Shown here: piece by piece, positions 21,127 through 31,098 of the stretch
Layout: each line of letters opens with the position of its first letter
How positions within the stretch are numbered: position 1 is the stretch's first letter
Assembly (NCBI GenBank): GCA_033557465.1
Contig: CM066033.1
Location: forward strand, 587,914,438 to 587,978,437
Reading direction: 5' to 3'
Source of the DNA: Ichthyophis bannanicus
Lineage: Eukaryota > Chordata > Amphibia > Gymnophiona > Ichthyophiidae
DNA: 64,000 bases
Made by a program: the position numbers and the translations under genes
Notes under the pieces: model-generated
Databases searched by the model: none
What the model was told of the DNA's origin: nothing
The model's input: only the letters and a program-made list of their open reading frames with translations

Positions 21127-22720
21127 ATGGTCTCCACGAGAGCCCAGTTGAAGGCCCTAGAAAGTGACGAGGAATCCCTAGAAGAACCTGTAGAAGATCT
21201 TCCCTCGCATGAGGACTTGATAGTTTCCCCAGCAGATAAGAGCAAAAAGGGAAAAGAAGAGAAGGGTAGAGAGAGGCGGTCTCGCTCCCGGCATAGGGCG
21301 GAAGCACAGGCCGGACAAGGCTTGCCATGGGTACCGGCGGAACTAGTTGACAAATTCCCCACGTTTCCCAAGGAGCAACAGGCCGATCCCACTCTGACCC
21401 AGGCATTTAAGTATGCCCAGAGCGGAAGGGACATCCTACCTAGATTCCTTTTAGACACAGGGATACTCTACAGGGAAAGCCGAGATCCCCATACAGGAAC
21501 TGAACGTAAGCAATTAGTAGTGCCCGCAACATTTAAATCTTTAGTTCTAAGGCTGGCACATGACCACCCAGTTGGGGGTCATAAGGGTATACAAGGTACC
21601 CTAGACCAAATTTTGGCCTGTTTTTATTGGCCAGGGGTTTTCAAAGAAACGGCCAAATTTTGTGCAGCTTGTCCGGCATGCCAACGTGTTTCTGCGGCTC
21701 ATCCGAGGGAGGTGCCTATGGTACCCTCACCGGTGATTTCAGAGCCCATCCATAGAATAGCGATGGACATTGTAGGACCGCTAACAAAGACACCCCGTGG
21801 GTTCCAATATATACTTGTAGTAGTAGACCATGCAACAAGATTTCCCTGGGCTATACCCCTTCGTACCATATCAGCAAAAGCAGTGGCGGGAGAGCTGATA
21901 AAGTTGTTCTGCGAAATAGGATTCCCACGTGAAGTGCTTACAGATAGAGGGAGCAACTTTATGTCGAGATATCTAGCCCAGATGTGGGACGCGTTCGGGA
22001 TTTGGCATATTAAGACCTCCGCTTACCATCCCCAAATGAATGGACTGGTAGAGAAGCAAAATCAAACTCTAAAGAGAATGCTACGACGTAGTTTAGAAGG
22101 CAATATGGCTAATTGGGACACAGTGCTCCCATTTGTCCTTCATGCCTGCAGGGAGAGAAAACAAGCATCCCTAGGGACAGCGCCGTATGAATTAATGTAT
22201 GGCTGATCCCCTCGCGGCATTCTAGATATTTTACGGGAACAATGGGTAGAACCCGATGTAAAAGAAGTGGGAGTGCCCGAATTTTTAAGAGACCTGAAGG
22301 GCAGATTACACCGCGCCTCCCAGGTCATGGAAGGGAATTTAAAGAATAGCCAAACAAAGCAGAAAACCTACTACGATCGGGGCACGAGGCAGTGCCAGTT
22401 GGTAGTGGGGGAGAAGGTCATTATCATGGTGGCCGGTCCCGCTCCAAAATTCGAGAGCTAGTGGAAGGGGCCTTATAAGGTAGTGAAGCCCGTAGGGCCA
22501 GTGTCCTATCTGGTTGAGAATAGAAGAGGCCGCCGGCAAGTTTATCACATAAATGTTCTGAAGCCCTGGCATGACAGAGTAGCTTTGGCCCATCTAGCCA
22601 CGATAGACCCTGGAGCGGAGAGCTTAGAAAGGACACACAAAACCACAGAGGCCTTGAGTTGTATCACGAGCTGTGCTAATGACATTATACCAGCCCGTGA
22701 TATCTTAAGGGGGGGGGGGA
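21127..22720 (+). pseudogene. Integrase, D,D35E, with GPY/F module
   Basis: It inserts the cDNA into the host genome. After a charged linker (residues 1-65, Lys/Arg/Glu) come a zinc-binding HHCC region (H147, H152, C182, C185) and the catalytic core D214 (AMDIVGPL), D273 (LTDRGSNF) and E309 (NGLVEKQNQ), which gives the D,D35E spacing. All three acidic residues are intact. TGA at 22204 and TAG near 22459 interrupt the frame, the first within YG(W)SPR. The same frame then continues through a C-terminal GPY/F-like module (WKGPYKVVKPVGPVSYLV) and on into the polypurine tract without a stop. RT and RNase H, expected next in Gmr1 elements, are absent. Confidence 0.85.
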
Positions 22721-22722
22721 TG
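22706..22722 (+). promoter_or_regulatory. Polypurine tract
   Basis: AAGG followed by a G run and ATG immediately before the 3' LTR. This is the plus-strand DNA primer site of LTR retrotransposons. Confidence 0.8.
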
Positions 22723-22747
22723 TGTAGTGATGAAAGCTCCCAGGAAG

Positions 22748-23039
22748 TGGAGGAGTGGCCTAGTGGTTGGGGCAAGGTACTTCAGGCCGGAAGGTCGGGG
22801 GTTCAAATCCCACTAGAGGACAGCAACCTTGGGCCGGAAGGACTGGGGTTTCTAGTCCCACAGGTGCTCCTTGTGGTCTTGGGCAAGCCACTTAACCCTC
22901 CATAGCCCATGTTCCCTGTAAAATAGTTATCTCCAAGTTATAATGCCCTGTTCAATGTAATTTCAGTTTGTTCGATGTAAACCGCACTGATGCAGAATAG
23001 CGCGGTATATAAGAGAATGTAATAAATAAATAATAAATA
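22748..23039 (+). mobile_element. tRNA-headed SINE inserted in the 3' LTR
   Basis: The most complete SINE here. A box GGAGTGGCCTAGTGGTTGG, B box GGGGGTTCAAATCCCAC, then CTTGTGGTCTTGGGCAAGCC and the tail TGTAAACCGCACTGATGC ... GCGCGGTATATAAGAG, ending in AATAAATAAA. It splits the LTR sequence CCAGGAAG/ACATGG with only AAG shared on both sides, so the duplication is very short. The 3' tail is almost identical to that of the L2-like LINE at 27156-28700. Confidence 0.85.
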
Positions 23040-23084
23040 AAGACATGGAAGTGGAAGAAAATCCTAGTTTCCCCTTTGAAATGA

Positions 23085-23774
23085 ATGACAGTTCACGTGT
23101 GCATAAGACTTGCAAGCCAGATCAGAAAAAAACCCCAGCTCCCTGCTAAGGTCAGGCCACGCCCTAGCTCAGGGGTGGAGACAAGCTTGCCTGATGATTG
23201 GTCACACAGGTGCAGAGAACAGGGAGTGCCTAGCAGCCAACGGTTCTTAAAACCACGAGCAGAGCAGAAGGAAGGAAGGAGGAAGGCAAAGGACAACAGA
23301 GAGAGCAAGGCTGAGCATAGCTGGAGAAGAAAGAAAGAAGAAAACTCCCAGGAAAGCAGCTACCTAAGAGGAACTGGAGAAGGACATAAGGAGGCTGAAT
23401 TTCAGAGCCTGGAGGATCCCAGGGAGAAAGAAATCAGCACTTGTCTGAGGAACCATCCCCAAGGTAAAGCCAGCAGTTTCAGAGCTGAGAAATCAACAGA
23501 GAAACAGTTTGCTATTTCTAAGGTCCAGGGAGCAGAGCCCTCACCGTCTACTGCTAAGAGGTGGGTGGAAGGTTTTATGTATCGGAAAAGTCATAGCCCT
23601 GATAAAAGCAGAACAGCTGAGTCTTCAAAGCTAGAAGCACTGAGAGAGTTGTTTGCTGAGGGAAAAGCTCACTCCCCTAATACCACTGTGCCTTTACAAG
23701 CTGAATTGCTGTGGAATCAGTTCCAGGAATTTCTAAAGGAGAGAAAGTCTGGGAGAGTTTGTAACTTTAAATAG
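23085..23774 (+). CDS. LTR open frame, ATG-containing shortened copy
   Basis: 229 codons from ATG 23085. From residue 17 it matches the first 220 or so codons of the 5' LTR frame (16700-17340), with roughly ten differences and no stop. It is cut off by the 1523-bp LTR deletion, which adds a stop after KSGRVCNFK. An upstream Met-rich acidic frame (MEVEENPSF, 23045) joins in the other phase. Function unknown; see the 5' LTR entry. Confidence 0.3.
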   Translation: MTVHVCIRLASQIRKKPQLPAKVRPRPSSGVETSLPDDWSHRCREQGVPSSQRFLKPRAEQKEGRRKAKDNRESKAEHSWRRKKEENSQESSYLRGTGEGHKEAEFQSLEDPREKEISTCLRNHPQGKASSFRAEKSTEKQFAISKVQGAEPSPSTAKRWVEGFMYRKSHSPDKSRTAESSKLEALRELFAEGKAHSPNTTVPLQAELLWNQFQEFLKERKSGRVCNFK

Positions 23775-24434
23775 AGATACCTTATATCCTGATGCCATAG
23801 AAGGAATGCAAATAGATTCCTGTTTGCCAAGCTCTGAGAGTGAACCTGTACCAATGGATTGCTCATTGTGTTTAAAAGAAGAGTCTGCATTATTGAACTG
23901 AGCTGAGAGACTGTGAAACAATATAGAGAATAAGTACAATACCTGCTTAGAATTAAGGAAAGCTAATACTGTGTTTTACTAAGCTTAATTGCCTTCTGAA
24001 GCTAAAGAAGCAGTGCTTGGAAGAAGTTTGCTTTGAGAAAAGAAAATCACAGCTGTTGCAAGTTTATCTGTATTTCTGTTGAATGACCACATGAGGCAGT
24101 CCTCGGTGTGAGCTTGTGGGAATAAGAACAGCTGAACAGTGAAAAGAAGTTTTTGTTACGTCATTCTCTGTTACCTGATTTATCCTTTATGTTGGAGAAG
24201 CATCCTTTCTGCCTTGTTTGTGTATTGAACTTAAATGCCATGGAAATCCCCACAAAATAAATTTTCTTGCTGCCTTGAACCACCGACTCACAACTACAAT
24301 TTGTCCTTAAAGAATAAACTAACTACAAGTCCCAGAATACTTCTGGTGACAAGGGAAGCTTTATTCAAAACTGGACAACATAAGGCTGCTTCCTGCTTGT
24401 AAGCTCTTGGGCCCAAGCGGAAGCATCGCAAATG

Positions 24435-27000
24435 ATAGGGTAAATCAAATTGGTGGAGGGGTTGCGCTCTATGTTAGAGAGAGCATTGAGTCACATAGGA
24501 TTAAAGTTTTTCAGGAAACAAAATACACTGTAGAATCTCTATGGTTAGAAATTCCATGTAAAAGGGGAAGGTGATGGCAGTGGGGGTGTACTATCGACCA
24601 CCTGGCCAGAATGAATTGATGGATGATGAAATGCTGAAAGAAATCAGGGAAGCTAACAAAAGTTATAACAAGGTAATAATGGGTGACTCAATTACCCCAG
24701 TATCGACTGGGTCAGTGTCACAGCATGACATGCTAGAAAGAAAGTTTCTAGATGAAATAAATGACTCTCCTGGAGCAGCTAGTTCATGAACCAACAAGAG
24801 AGGAAGTTATTTTGGACCCAGTCCTTAGTGGAACACAGGATCTGGTGCAAGATAGAAGGGTTTTTGGGCCACTTGGAAATAGTAGTATGATCGCATTTGA
24901 TTTAATAAATGGAAGGAGAATGGCAAGGAAATCCACAAGATTTCCTTTTAACTTTCAAAAGAGAGACTATGATAAAATGAGGACAAACGTTAAGAAAAAA
25001 CGTAAAGGAGCAGCTGCAAATGTTAAAGATTTACTTCAAGAATGGACCTTATTTAAAAGTACTATCTTGGAAGCCCAGACCAGATGTATTCCTTGCTTTA
25101 AGAAAGTGGAAGGAAGGCTAAAAAACTGCCAGCATGGTTTAAAGGTGAGGTCAGAGAGGCTGTTGTTGCCAAAAAAGCATCTTTCAGGAAATGGAAAAAG
25201 GAGTCAAATGACAAACACAGGAAACAAAATAAGCTTTGGCAAGTTAGATGCAAAGCACTGATAAGGCAGGCAAAGAGAGAATTTGAAAAGAAGCTTGCCA
25301 CTGAAGCAAAAACACAAAATAAAGAACTTTTTCAAGTACTTTCATAGCAAAAAAACCTGTGAGAGAGCCAGTTGGACCATTAGATGATAGAGGGGTAAAA
25401 GGGGCACTAACAGGGGACTGGGTCATAGCGGAGAGATTGAATGAATTTTTTTGTTGAAAAAGATGTAGGAAAGTTACTCATGACTGAAATAGCATTTAAA
25501 GGTGATGCATCGGAAGAATTTAAAGAAATATCGATAAACCAGGAATATGTATTACAACTATTTGATAATCTAAAGAGTAGCAAATCACCTGGACTGGATG
25601 GCATATATCTGAGGGTTTTGAAAGAACTGAAATATGAGACTGCAGAACTACTATTAGTAATCTGTGAACTTTCATTAAAATCATATGTAATACCTGAAGA
25701 TTGACAAATAGCCAATGTAATGCCAATTTTTAAAAAAGGTTCCAGGGGTGGTCCAGGAAACTACAGACCAGTGAGCCTGACTTCAATACTGATCAAAATG
25801 GTAGAAACCATTATAAAGAACAGAATTACTGAATATGTAGATAGTTATGGTTTAATGGGAGAAAGCCAACATGGCTTTAGCCAAGGGAGGTCTTGTCTTA
25901 CTAATCTGTTATATTTTCTTGAAGATGTGAATAAACAGGTAGACAAAGGTGAACTGGTTGATATAGTGTATCTGGATTTTCAAAAAAGCCTTTGACAAGT
26001 CCCTCATGAGAGACTCTTGTCAAAATTAAAAAGTCATAGGATAGGAGGAAGTGTACTATTCTGGATCAGGAACTGGTTAAAGGAAAGCAGAGGACAGGGC
26101 TAAATGGCCATTTTTCCCAATAGAGAAAGGTGAATAGTGGAGTATCCCATGGATCTGTGCTGAGTCCGCTACTTTTTAACATATTCGTAAATGACTTGGA
26201 AATGGGAATAACGAGTGAGTAATCAAATTTGTAGATGAAACAAAATTATTCAAAGTTGCTAAAACCCAAGAGGATTGTGAAAAATTGCAAGAGGACCTTG
26301 ATAAATTGGAAGACTGGACATTCAAATGGCAGATGAAATGTAAGTGGACAAGTGCAAAGTTATGCACCTAGGAAAGAACAACCCAAACTATGGTTACATG
26401 ATGCAAGGTTTCACATTAGGAACCACTACCCCGGAAAAAGATTTAAACTCCATCATGGATAACACTTTGAAACCCCCCACCCAGTGTGCAGTGGTAGCCA
26501 GGAAAGCAAATAGAATTTTAGGAATCATAAGGAAAGAAATGGAGAATAAAACAAAGGATATTATAATGCCTCTGTATTGTTCCATGATGCGACCACACCT
26601 TGAATCTTGTGTGCAAATCTGGTCACCGTATCTTAAAAAGGAATTAGAAAAGGTACAGAGAAGAGCCACCAAAATGGTAAAGGGGATGGAAAGATAACCC
26701 TATAAGGAGAGGCTTAAAAGATTAGGGCTATTCAACCTGGAATAGAGATGGCTTAGGAGAGTTATGATAGAGGTCTATAAATTAATGAACGGGTAAACGT
26801 AGCTCGATTCTTTACACCATCAAAAAGTAGAAAGACTAGGGGACATGCAATGAAGTTACAATGTAACCCATTTAAGACTAATAGAGAAAATATTTTTTCA
26901 CTCAACATGTAATCAAACTCTGGAATTCGTTATCAGAGGATGTAGTAAAAGCTGTTAATCTAGCTGGGTTTTAAAAAACTTTGGACAAGTTCCTGGAGGA
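24435..27000 (+). pseudogene. CR1-A ORF2, second part (endonuclease and RT)
   Basis: This continues CR1-A copy 1 after the LTR element. The endonuclease part has GVYYRPPGQ (24584-24610) and IMGDSITPVS, where intact copies have GDFNYPGI. The RT part has ANVMPIFKKG, GNYRPVSLTS (25756-25785), QHGFSQGRSCLTNLL, and motif A as VDIVYLDFQ near 25960. The catalytic box is altered to FVDETKLF at 26230, and the C-terminal IMPLYCSMMRPHLES and [13 protein letters not shown] follow. Frameshifts and stops are frequent, so it is inactive. The 3' untranslated end (GGTCTGACCCAGGATGGTAT) stops at 27158. Confidence 0.8.
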
Positions 27001-27289
27001 AAGGTCCATAAACCATATTAAAGAAGACCTGGAAAATTCACTGCTTGCCCCAGTACAAGCACTGTGGAACCTGGGTGTCTTTTTGGAAACCTGCTAGGCA
27101 CTTGTGATCTGTTCAAAACAGAATACTGGGTTTGATGGACCTGGGTCTGACCCAGGATGGTATTTATTTATTTTATTTACAGACTTTTTTATACCGCACT
27201 ATTCGACATCAGTGCGGTTTACATGAAACAGAAACTTATACGGTGCAGGGGACTGTTACATATTTACAATAAACAGGTGCTTAAAACTT

Positions 27290-28695
27290 GGATAAACTGG
27301 GGTAACTATTTACATATAGGCTTCATATCAGGTCCTATCGTAGATTAATGATGGTGTGTTGGTGTATGTGAGATGGTTGTTGGTACACCTACGTCTAGGT
27401 AGTGTTTGAGGAAGAGGTGGTGTTTTAAAGCCTTCCTGAATTGTATTAGGGATTGCCCGGATGTCAGGTGGTAGGGCATTCCAGCATCTGGGTGCGCAGA
27501 ATCTAATAGCCCTGTTTACTGTTGCCTGGGTGCATTGAGTTACTGTTTTAGGGATTAACAGTGTGCTTATTGCTGCAGATCTTCTGGCCCTGTTGGGGGG
27601 AGTCTTGTGGGTGAGCTCTGTGAGTGAGGCGGAGGAGAGTCCGTTGATGGCTTTGAAGGTCAGCAGTAGGGTCTTGAAGGTGAGTCTGCTGAGGATAGGG
27701 AGTCAATGGAGCTGTTTCAAGATGGGCGTCACATGGTCACGCCTGGAGGCGCCATGTAGCACTCTGGCTGCGGTATTCATTGCTAGCTGGAGTGGACACA
27801 GCGTGGCTCGTGGAAGCCCTTGTAGGATCGCATTGGCGTAATCGAAATGTGGGATGATCAGCGCTTGATAGATTGTCCGGACGTTGTCTGGTTCTAGCAA
27901 GGAGCGTAAGTGTCTGAGAGTCCGGATCTTATGATAGACTGCTTTTACCATGTTGCTAATGTGCGCTTTCATGTCTAAGCGTTGGTCTAAGGTGACCCCA
28001 AGGTATCGGATTGTGGACTTGGTTTGTAGCTCTGCTTCCTTGACTTTTAGGCAGGCTGGAGGGATGAATTCTTGGTTCTTCGTGACAAACAGAACTTCTG
28101 TTTTCTTGTGCTGTATTCAGAGGTTTTGGGTCTGGAGCCAGTTGGCCACTGCATCGAAGCAGTCTGTCAGTGAGGAAAAGTCTGGATGGTCGGTTAAGAA
28201 AGGCATGTAGAGTAGTACATCGTCGGCATATATCAGGCAGTTAACCTTGAAAGATCGGATGAGGTTACAGATTGGCTGCATGTAAAGGTTGAACATCAGG
28301 GCGGAGAGGGAGGAACCCTGTGGGACGCCCTGCTTCTGGTGGAAGGGTTCCGATGTTGAGGTTTCCGAGCGTACGTGCTGCCATCTGTTGGACAGGTAGG
28401 ATTTGCACCAGTTTAGTGCTGTGCAACAGATACCATTCTCTTAAAGCCGCTTCAGGAGGATCTCATGGCTTACCGATTCGAATGTGGCGGCTATATCCAA
28501 GACGACGAGGACAAACCCTTTGTGGGCGTTATCAATTCCGGTAATTATGTTGCTGAAGAGGGTAGTGAGTAGGGTTTACACACCATGGGATTCCCTGAAT
28601 TCTTGTTGGCAGGGGTGCAGTGGAGCAGTGTCGTCAATGTGGCGTTGTATCTTGAAGGACTAGAAAAAGGGACTGTTATTTCTGGAGAGAGATCT
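27290..28695 (-). pseudogene. L2-like reverse transcriptase, palm to C-terminus
   Basis: The minus strand gives motif A as VLVVLDIAATFESVSH (28520-28473), a product-template box (GILQGSSLSALMFNLY near 28318), an intact catalytic box YADDVLLYMPF near 28225, a stop at 28119, TIRYLGVTLDQRLDMKAH near 27985, and an open stretch of 89 codons (27972-27703) with NMVKAVYHKIRTLR and ALIIPHFDYANAIL. The C-terminal CAPRCWNALPPDIR lies near 27495. The YADD is intact, but stops and 5' truncation make the copy inactive. Confidence 0.75.
28468..28695. repeat. Inverted repeat, left arm (228 bp)
   Basis: It is the reverse complement of 29289-29513 with few mismatches, separated by about 590 bp. The arm is the 5' part of L2-B (RT motif A region). 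It begins GCTTACCGATTCGAATG and ends GGAGAGAGATCT. Confidence 0.9.
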
Positions 28696-28787
28696 GCAAC
28701 TGTGAGTATATACTTCTGGTAATTTTCTAAAAGGAATTCTTTGTATTAAAGCTAATTAATCTGTGAACCCACTATTTTTGATAAATC

Positions 28788-29110
28788 AGTCAGGGCCTAG
28801 TAGCAGCAGTTTAAGTTTAAATTTAAAACACAGAGGAGAACTTTCTGGTTACATTTCATACCCAGCAGAGAGCTTGTAGCTTAAATTTAATAGTCACTCA
28901 GGGCCTAGTAACAGCAAAGTACTTTTAGTTTAAATTTAAAACACAGAAGAGAGCTTTCTGGTTAAATTTAGAACCCAGCAGAGAGCTTGTAGTTTAAAGT
29001 TCATAAGAAGTTAGAGCCTAGCAGCAGCTAAGAGCTATAATTTAAATCAAATCAGAATATAGCTTACCTCAGCAGCACAAGACAGGGTTCTGTGTAGCAG
29101 CCCTCTTTTA
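28788..29110 (+). repeat. Tandem 5' untranslated monomers of CR1-A
   Basis: Three units of about 110 bp start at 28788, 28897 and 29009. Each opens with (T)CAGGGCCTAGTAACAGCA or a close variant, followed by a TTTAAATTTAAA segment and GCAGAGAGCTTGTAG. One unit is present at the start of CR1-A copy 1 (14033). Confidence 0.75.
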
Positions 29111-29266
29111 ATAAGTGTTATTTCCATCATAAACAACAAAATTACTGAACATGTAGATAGCCATGGCTTAATGGGAGACAGCCAACATGGCTTTAGACAA
29201 GAAAGATCTTTTCTTGCTAATCTGTTATGTTTTTTTGAAGGTGTGAATAAACAGGTAGACAAAGGT

Positions 29267-29640
29267 GAGCAATGCTTGACCCAATACAAGATCTCTCTCC
29301 AGAAGTAACAGTCCCTTTTTCTAGTCCTTCAAGATACGCCACATTGACGACACTGTCCCACTGCACCCCTGCCAAAAAGGATTCAGGGAATCCCATGGTG
29401 TGTAAACCCTACTCACTACCCTCTTCAGCAACATAATTACCGGAATTGATAACGCTCACCAAGGGTTTGTCCTCGTCGTCTTGGATATAGCTGCCACATT
29501 CGAATCGGTAAGCATTGTGGAACCTGTGTCTTTTGGGGAAACTGCAAGGTACCCATGACCTAGATTGGCTACTGTTGGAAACAGGATACTGGGCTTGATG
29601 GACCTTGGTCTGACCCAGTATGGCATATCTTATGTTCTTA
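29267..29640 (+). mobile_element. CR1-A 3' fragment nested in copy 2
   Basis: CAATGCTTGACCCAATACAA and CATTGTGGAACCTGTGTCTT are adjacent in intact CR1-A ends (50568-50612) but are here split by the L2-B arm 29289-29513. The fragment ends with the CR1-A terminus at 29640, after which the interrupted RT resumes. Confidence 0.7.
29289..29513. repeat. Inverted repeat, right arm (225 bp)
   Basis: Reverse complement of 28468-28695. It starts AGATCTCTCTCC and ends CGAATCGGTAAGC. It carries only the 5' part of L2-B with no 3' tail, so normal LINE insertion does not explain it. Confidence 0.9.
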
Positions 29641-29642
29641 TG

Positions 29643-30690
29643 ATTGATATAGTGTATCTGGACTTTCAGAAAGCCTTTGACAAGGTCCCTCATCAGAGAC
29701 TTTTGGCAAAACTAAAAAGTCATGGGATAGGAGGCAGTGTACTATTGTGGATCAGGAACTGGTTAAAAGAAAGCTGAGGGTAGGGCTAAATGGCCAATTT
29801 TCCAATGGAGAAAGGTGAATAGTGGAGTACCCCAGCGATCTGTGCTGGGTCCGCTGCTTTTTGACATATTCATAAATGACCTGGAAAAGGGAATAAGGAG
29901 TGAGGTTTCAGATTTTCAGATGACACAAAACTATTTAAAGTTGTTAAAACCCATTAGGATTGTGGAAAATTGCAAGAGGATCTTGATAAATTGGAAGACT
30001 GGGCATCCAAATGGCAGATGAAATTTAATGCGGACAAGTGCGAAGTTATTCACCTAGGAAAGAACAATCCACAGTATGGTTACACGATGCAAGGTTCCAC
30101 ATTAGGAACCACCACACAGGAATAAGATTTAGGTATCATCGTGGATAACATGTTAAAACCCTCCACCCAGTGTGCAGCGGCAGCCAAGAGAGCAAATAGA
30201 ATGCTAGGTATCATAAGGAAAGGAATGGAAAATTAAACAAAGGATATGCCTCTGTATCGTTCCATGGTGTGACTGCACCTTGAATACTGTGTGCAATTCT
30301 GGTCGCTGTATCTCAAAAAGGATATAGCGTTATTAGAAAAGATACAGAGAAGAGTCACCAAAATGGTAAAGGGGATGGAAGGATACCCCTATGAAAAGAG
30401 CCTAAAAAGGTTAGGGCTCTTCAACCTGGAAAAGAGACGGCTGAGGAGAAATATGATTGAGGTCTATAAATTAATGAATGGAGTGGAACGGGTAAACATA
30501 GATCAATTATTTACGTCATCAGAATATAGAAAGACTAGGGGACATGCAATGAAGCTACAGGGTAACCTATTTAAGACTTACAAGAGAAAATATTTTTTCA
30601 CTCAACGTGTAATCAGACTCTGGAGTTTAAAAAAGGTTTGGACAAGATCCTGGAGGAAAGGTCCATAAATCATTATTAAAAAGGACCCGG
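29643..30690 (+). pseudogene. CR1-A ORF2 remainder, copy 2
   Basis: RT palm onward: IVYLDFQKAFDKVPHQR (29646-29696), the box [14 protein letters not shown] (29824-29865), a damaged FQMTQN in place of the FADDT box near 29918, then [16 protein letters not shown] and [18 protein letters not shown] with [11 protein letters not shown]. Two frameshifts and several stops are present. A short deletion near 30630 removes part of the last helix. Confidence 0.75.
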
Positions 30691-30930
30691 AATATCACTG
30701 CTTGATCCAATACAAGTATTGTGGAACCTGTGTCTTTTGGGGAAACTGCTAGGTATCTATGACCTAGATTGGGCACTGTTGGAAACAGGATACTGGGCTT
30801 GATGGACCTTGGTCTGACCCAGTATGGCATATCTTATGTTCTTTCTTTTAAATATTAAACTTTGCATATGTATGTGTGTGGTGTTCTACCTGCATGTTAA
30901 AGAATCTGCTGATGGCTCTTTCGAGTTTGC

Positions 30931-31073
30931 AGAGTTGTCAAGTTACCCAGTTCCAGGAGTGAGATTTTTTGCCAGTTCTGGTAGTAAATTTGCATTGCAA
31001 TACAGTATGGTATTTGGAGTCCCTGATTTTACTTTAAAATCTCAATCCTGGAACTGAGTAAATTGACAACTCT
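30931..31073. mobile_element. hAT-type MITE, copy 1 (143 bp)
   Basis: Terminal inverted repeats AGAGTTGTCAAGTTACCCAG and its complement end at 31073. Flanks are GAGTTTGC (30923-30930) and GAGTTTGT (31074-31081), an 8-bp target duplication with one change. It has no coding capacity. Confidence 0.8.
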
Positions 31074-31098
31074 GAGTTTGTGTAGCTATCTGAATCTC

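Larger units (their letters stand above)
16591..24430 (+). mobile_element. Gmr1-like Ty3/gypsy LTR retrotransposon lacking RT/RNase H
   Basis: The element is bounded by LTRs 16591-19520 and 22723-24430 and flanked by AATG at 16587-16590 and 24431-24434. The empty site is preserved in another CR1-A copy (57378-57384 region), confirming a 4-bp duplication. The inside order is leader, gag with SCAN-like capsid and zinc knuckle, protease, then integrase directly, then a G-rich polypurine tract. No reverse transcriptase or RNase H is present anywhere. Gag with a SCAN-like domain and integrase directly after protease are both known marks of the Gmr1 group, in which RT follows integrase. By eye the LTRs differ at about 20 positions over 1.4 kb plus indels, so insertion is fairly recent. 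Confidence 0.85.
22723..24430 (+). repeat. 3' LTR, internally deleted and carrying a SINE
   Basis: It begins TGTAGTGATGAAAGC and ends GCGGAAGCATCGCA. Relative to the 5' LTR it lacks 1523 bp at 23769-23777, where AGAT microhomology marks the joint. It gained a SINE at 22748-23039 and has smaller indels: a 2-bp difference near 23130, 6 bp near 24125 and 3 bp near 24352. Confidence 0.85.
14030..27158 (+). mobile_element. CR1-A LINE copy 1, interrupted twice
   Basis: A long CR1-clade LINE made of 14030-15251, 16019-16590 and 24435-27158. It begins with a 5' untranslated unit (AGGGCCTAGTATCAG at 14035) that also occurs as tandem copies at 28788-29110. It has ORF1 (zinc-finger-like, coiled coil, esterase) and ORF2 (endonuclease, RT). 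CR1-B is inserted in ORF1 and the LTR element in the endonuclease region. Its own 3' end stops near 27158 where an L2-like LINE tail begins. Continuity is shown by the uninterrupted copy at 57350-57440 (minus), whose sequence spans the LTR insertion site. Confidence 0.85.
27156..28700 (-). mobile_element. L2-like LINE (L2-B), 5'-truncated
   Basis: On the minus strand the element runs from about 28700, inside the RT, to a 3' tail at 27156: TGTAAACCGCACTGATGTCG, AATAGTGCGGTATAAAAAAG and a TAAA-rich end. The tail is nearly identical to that of the SINE at 22748. It abuts the truncated 3' end of CR1-A copy 1. Its first 228 bp are repeated in reverse at 29289-29513. Confidence 0.8.
28710..30845 (+). 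mobile_element. CR1-A LINE copy 2, internally deleted and interrupted
   Basis: 5' untranslated repeats (28788-29110) are joined directly to the RT fingers/palm region (ITEHVDSHGL-like, 29137). So ORF1, the endonuclease and the start of RT are deleted. The RT is interrupted after AAAGGTGAG (29266) and resumes at TTGATATAGTGTATCTGG (29643). The insert is a separate CR1-A 3' fragment that itself holds the right inverted-repeat arm. The copy ends at a complete CR1-A 3' end, TGGCATATCTTATGTTCTT. Confidence 0.8.

Noticed and set aside
21127..22206. Host gene derived from an integrase (GIN1- or SCAN-family-like)
   Set aside because: It sits between gag/protease and a polypurine tract within matched LTRs and target duplications, so it is part of the retrotransposon and not a domesticated gene.
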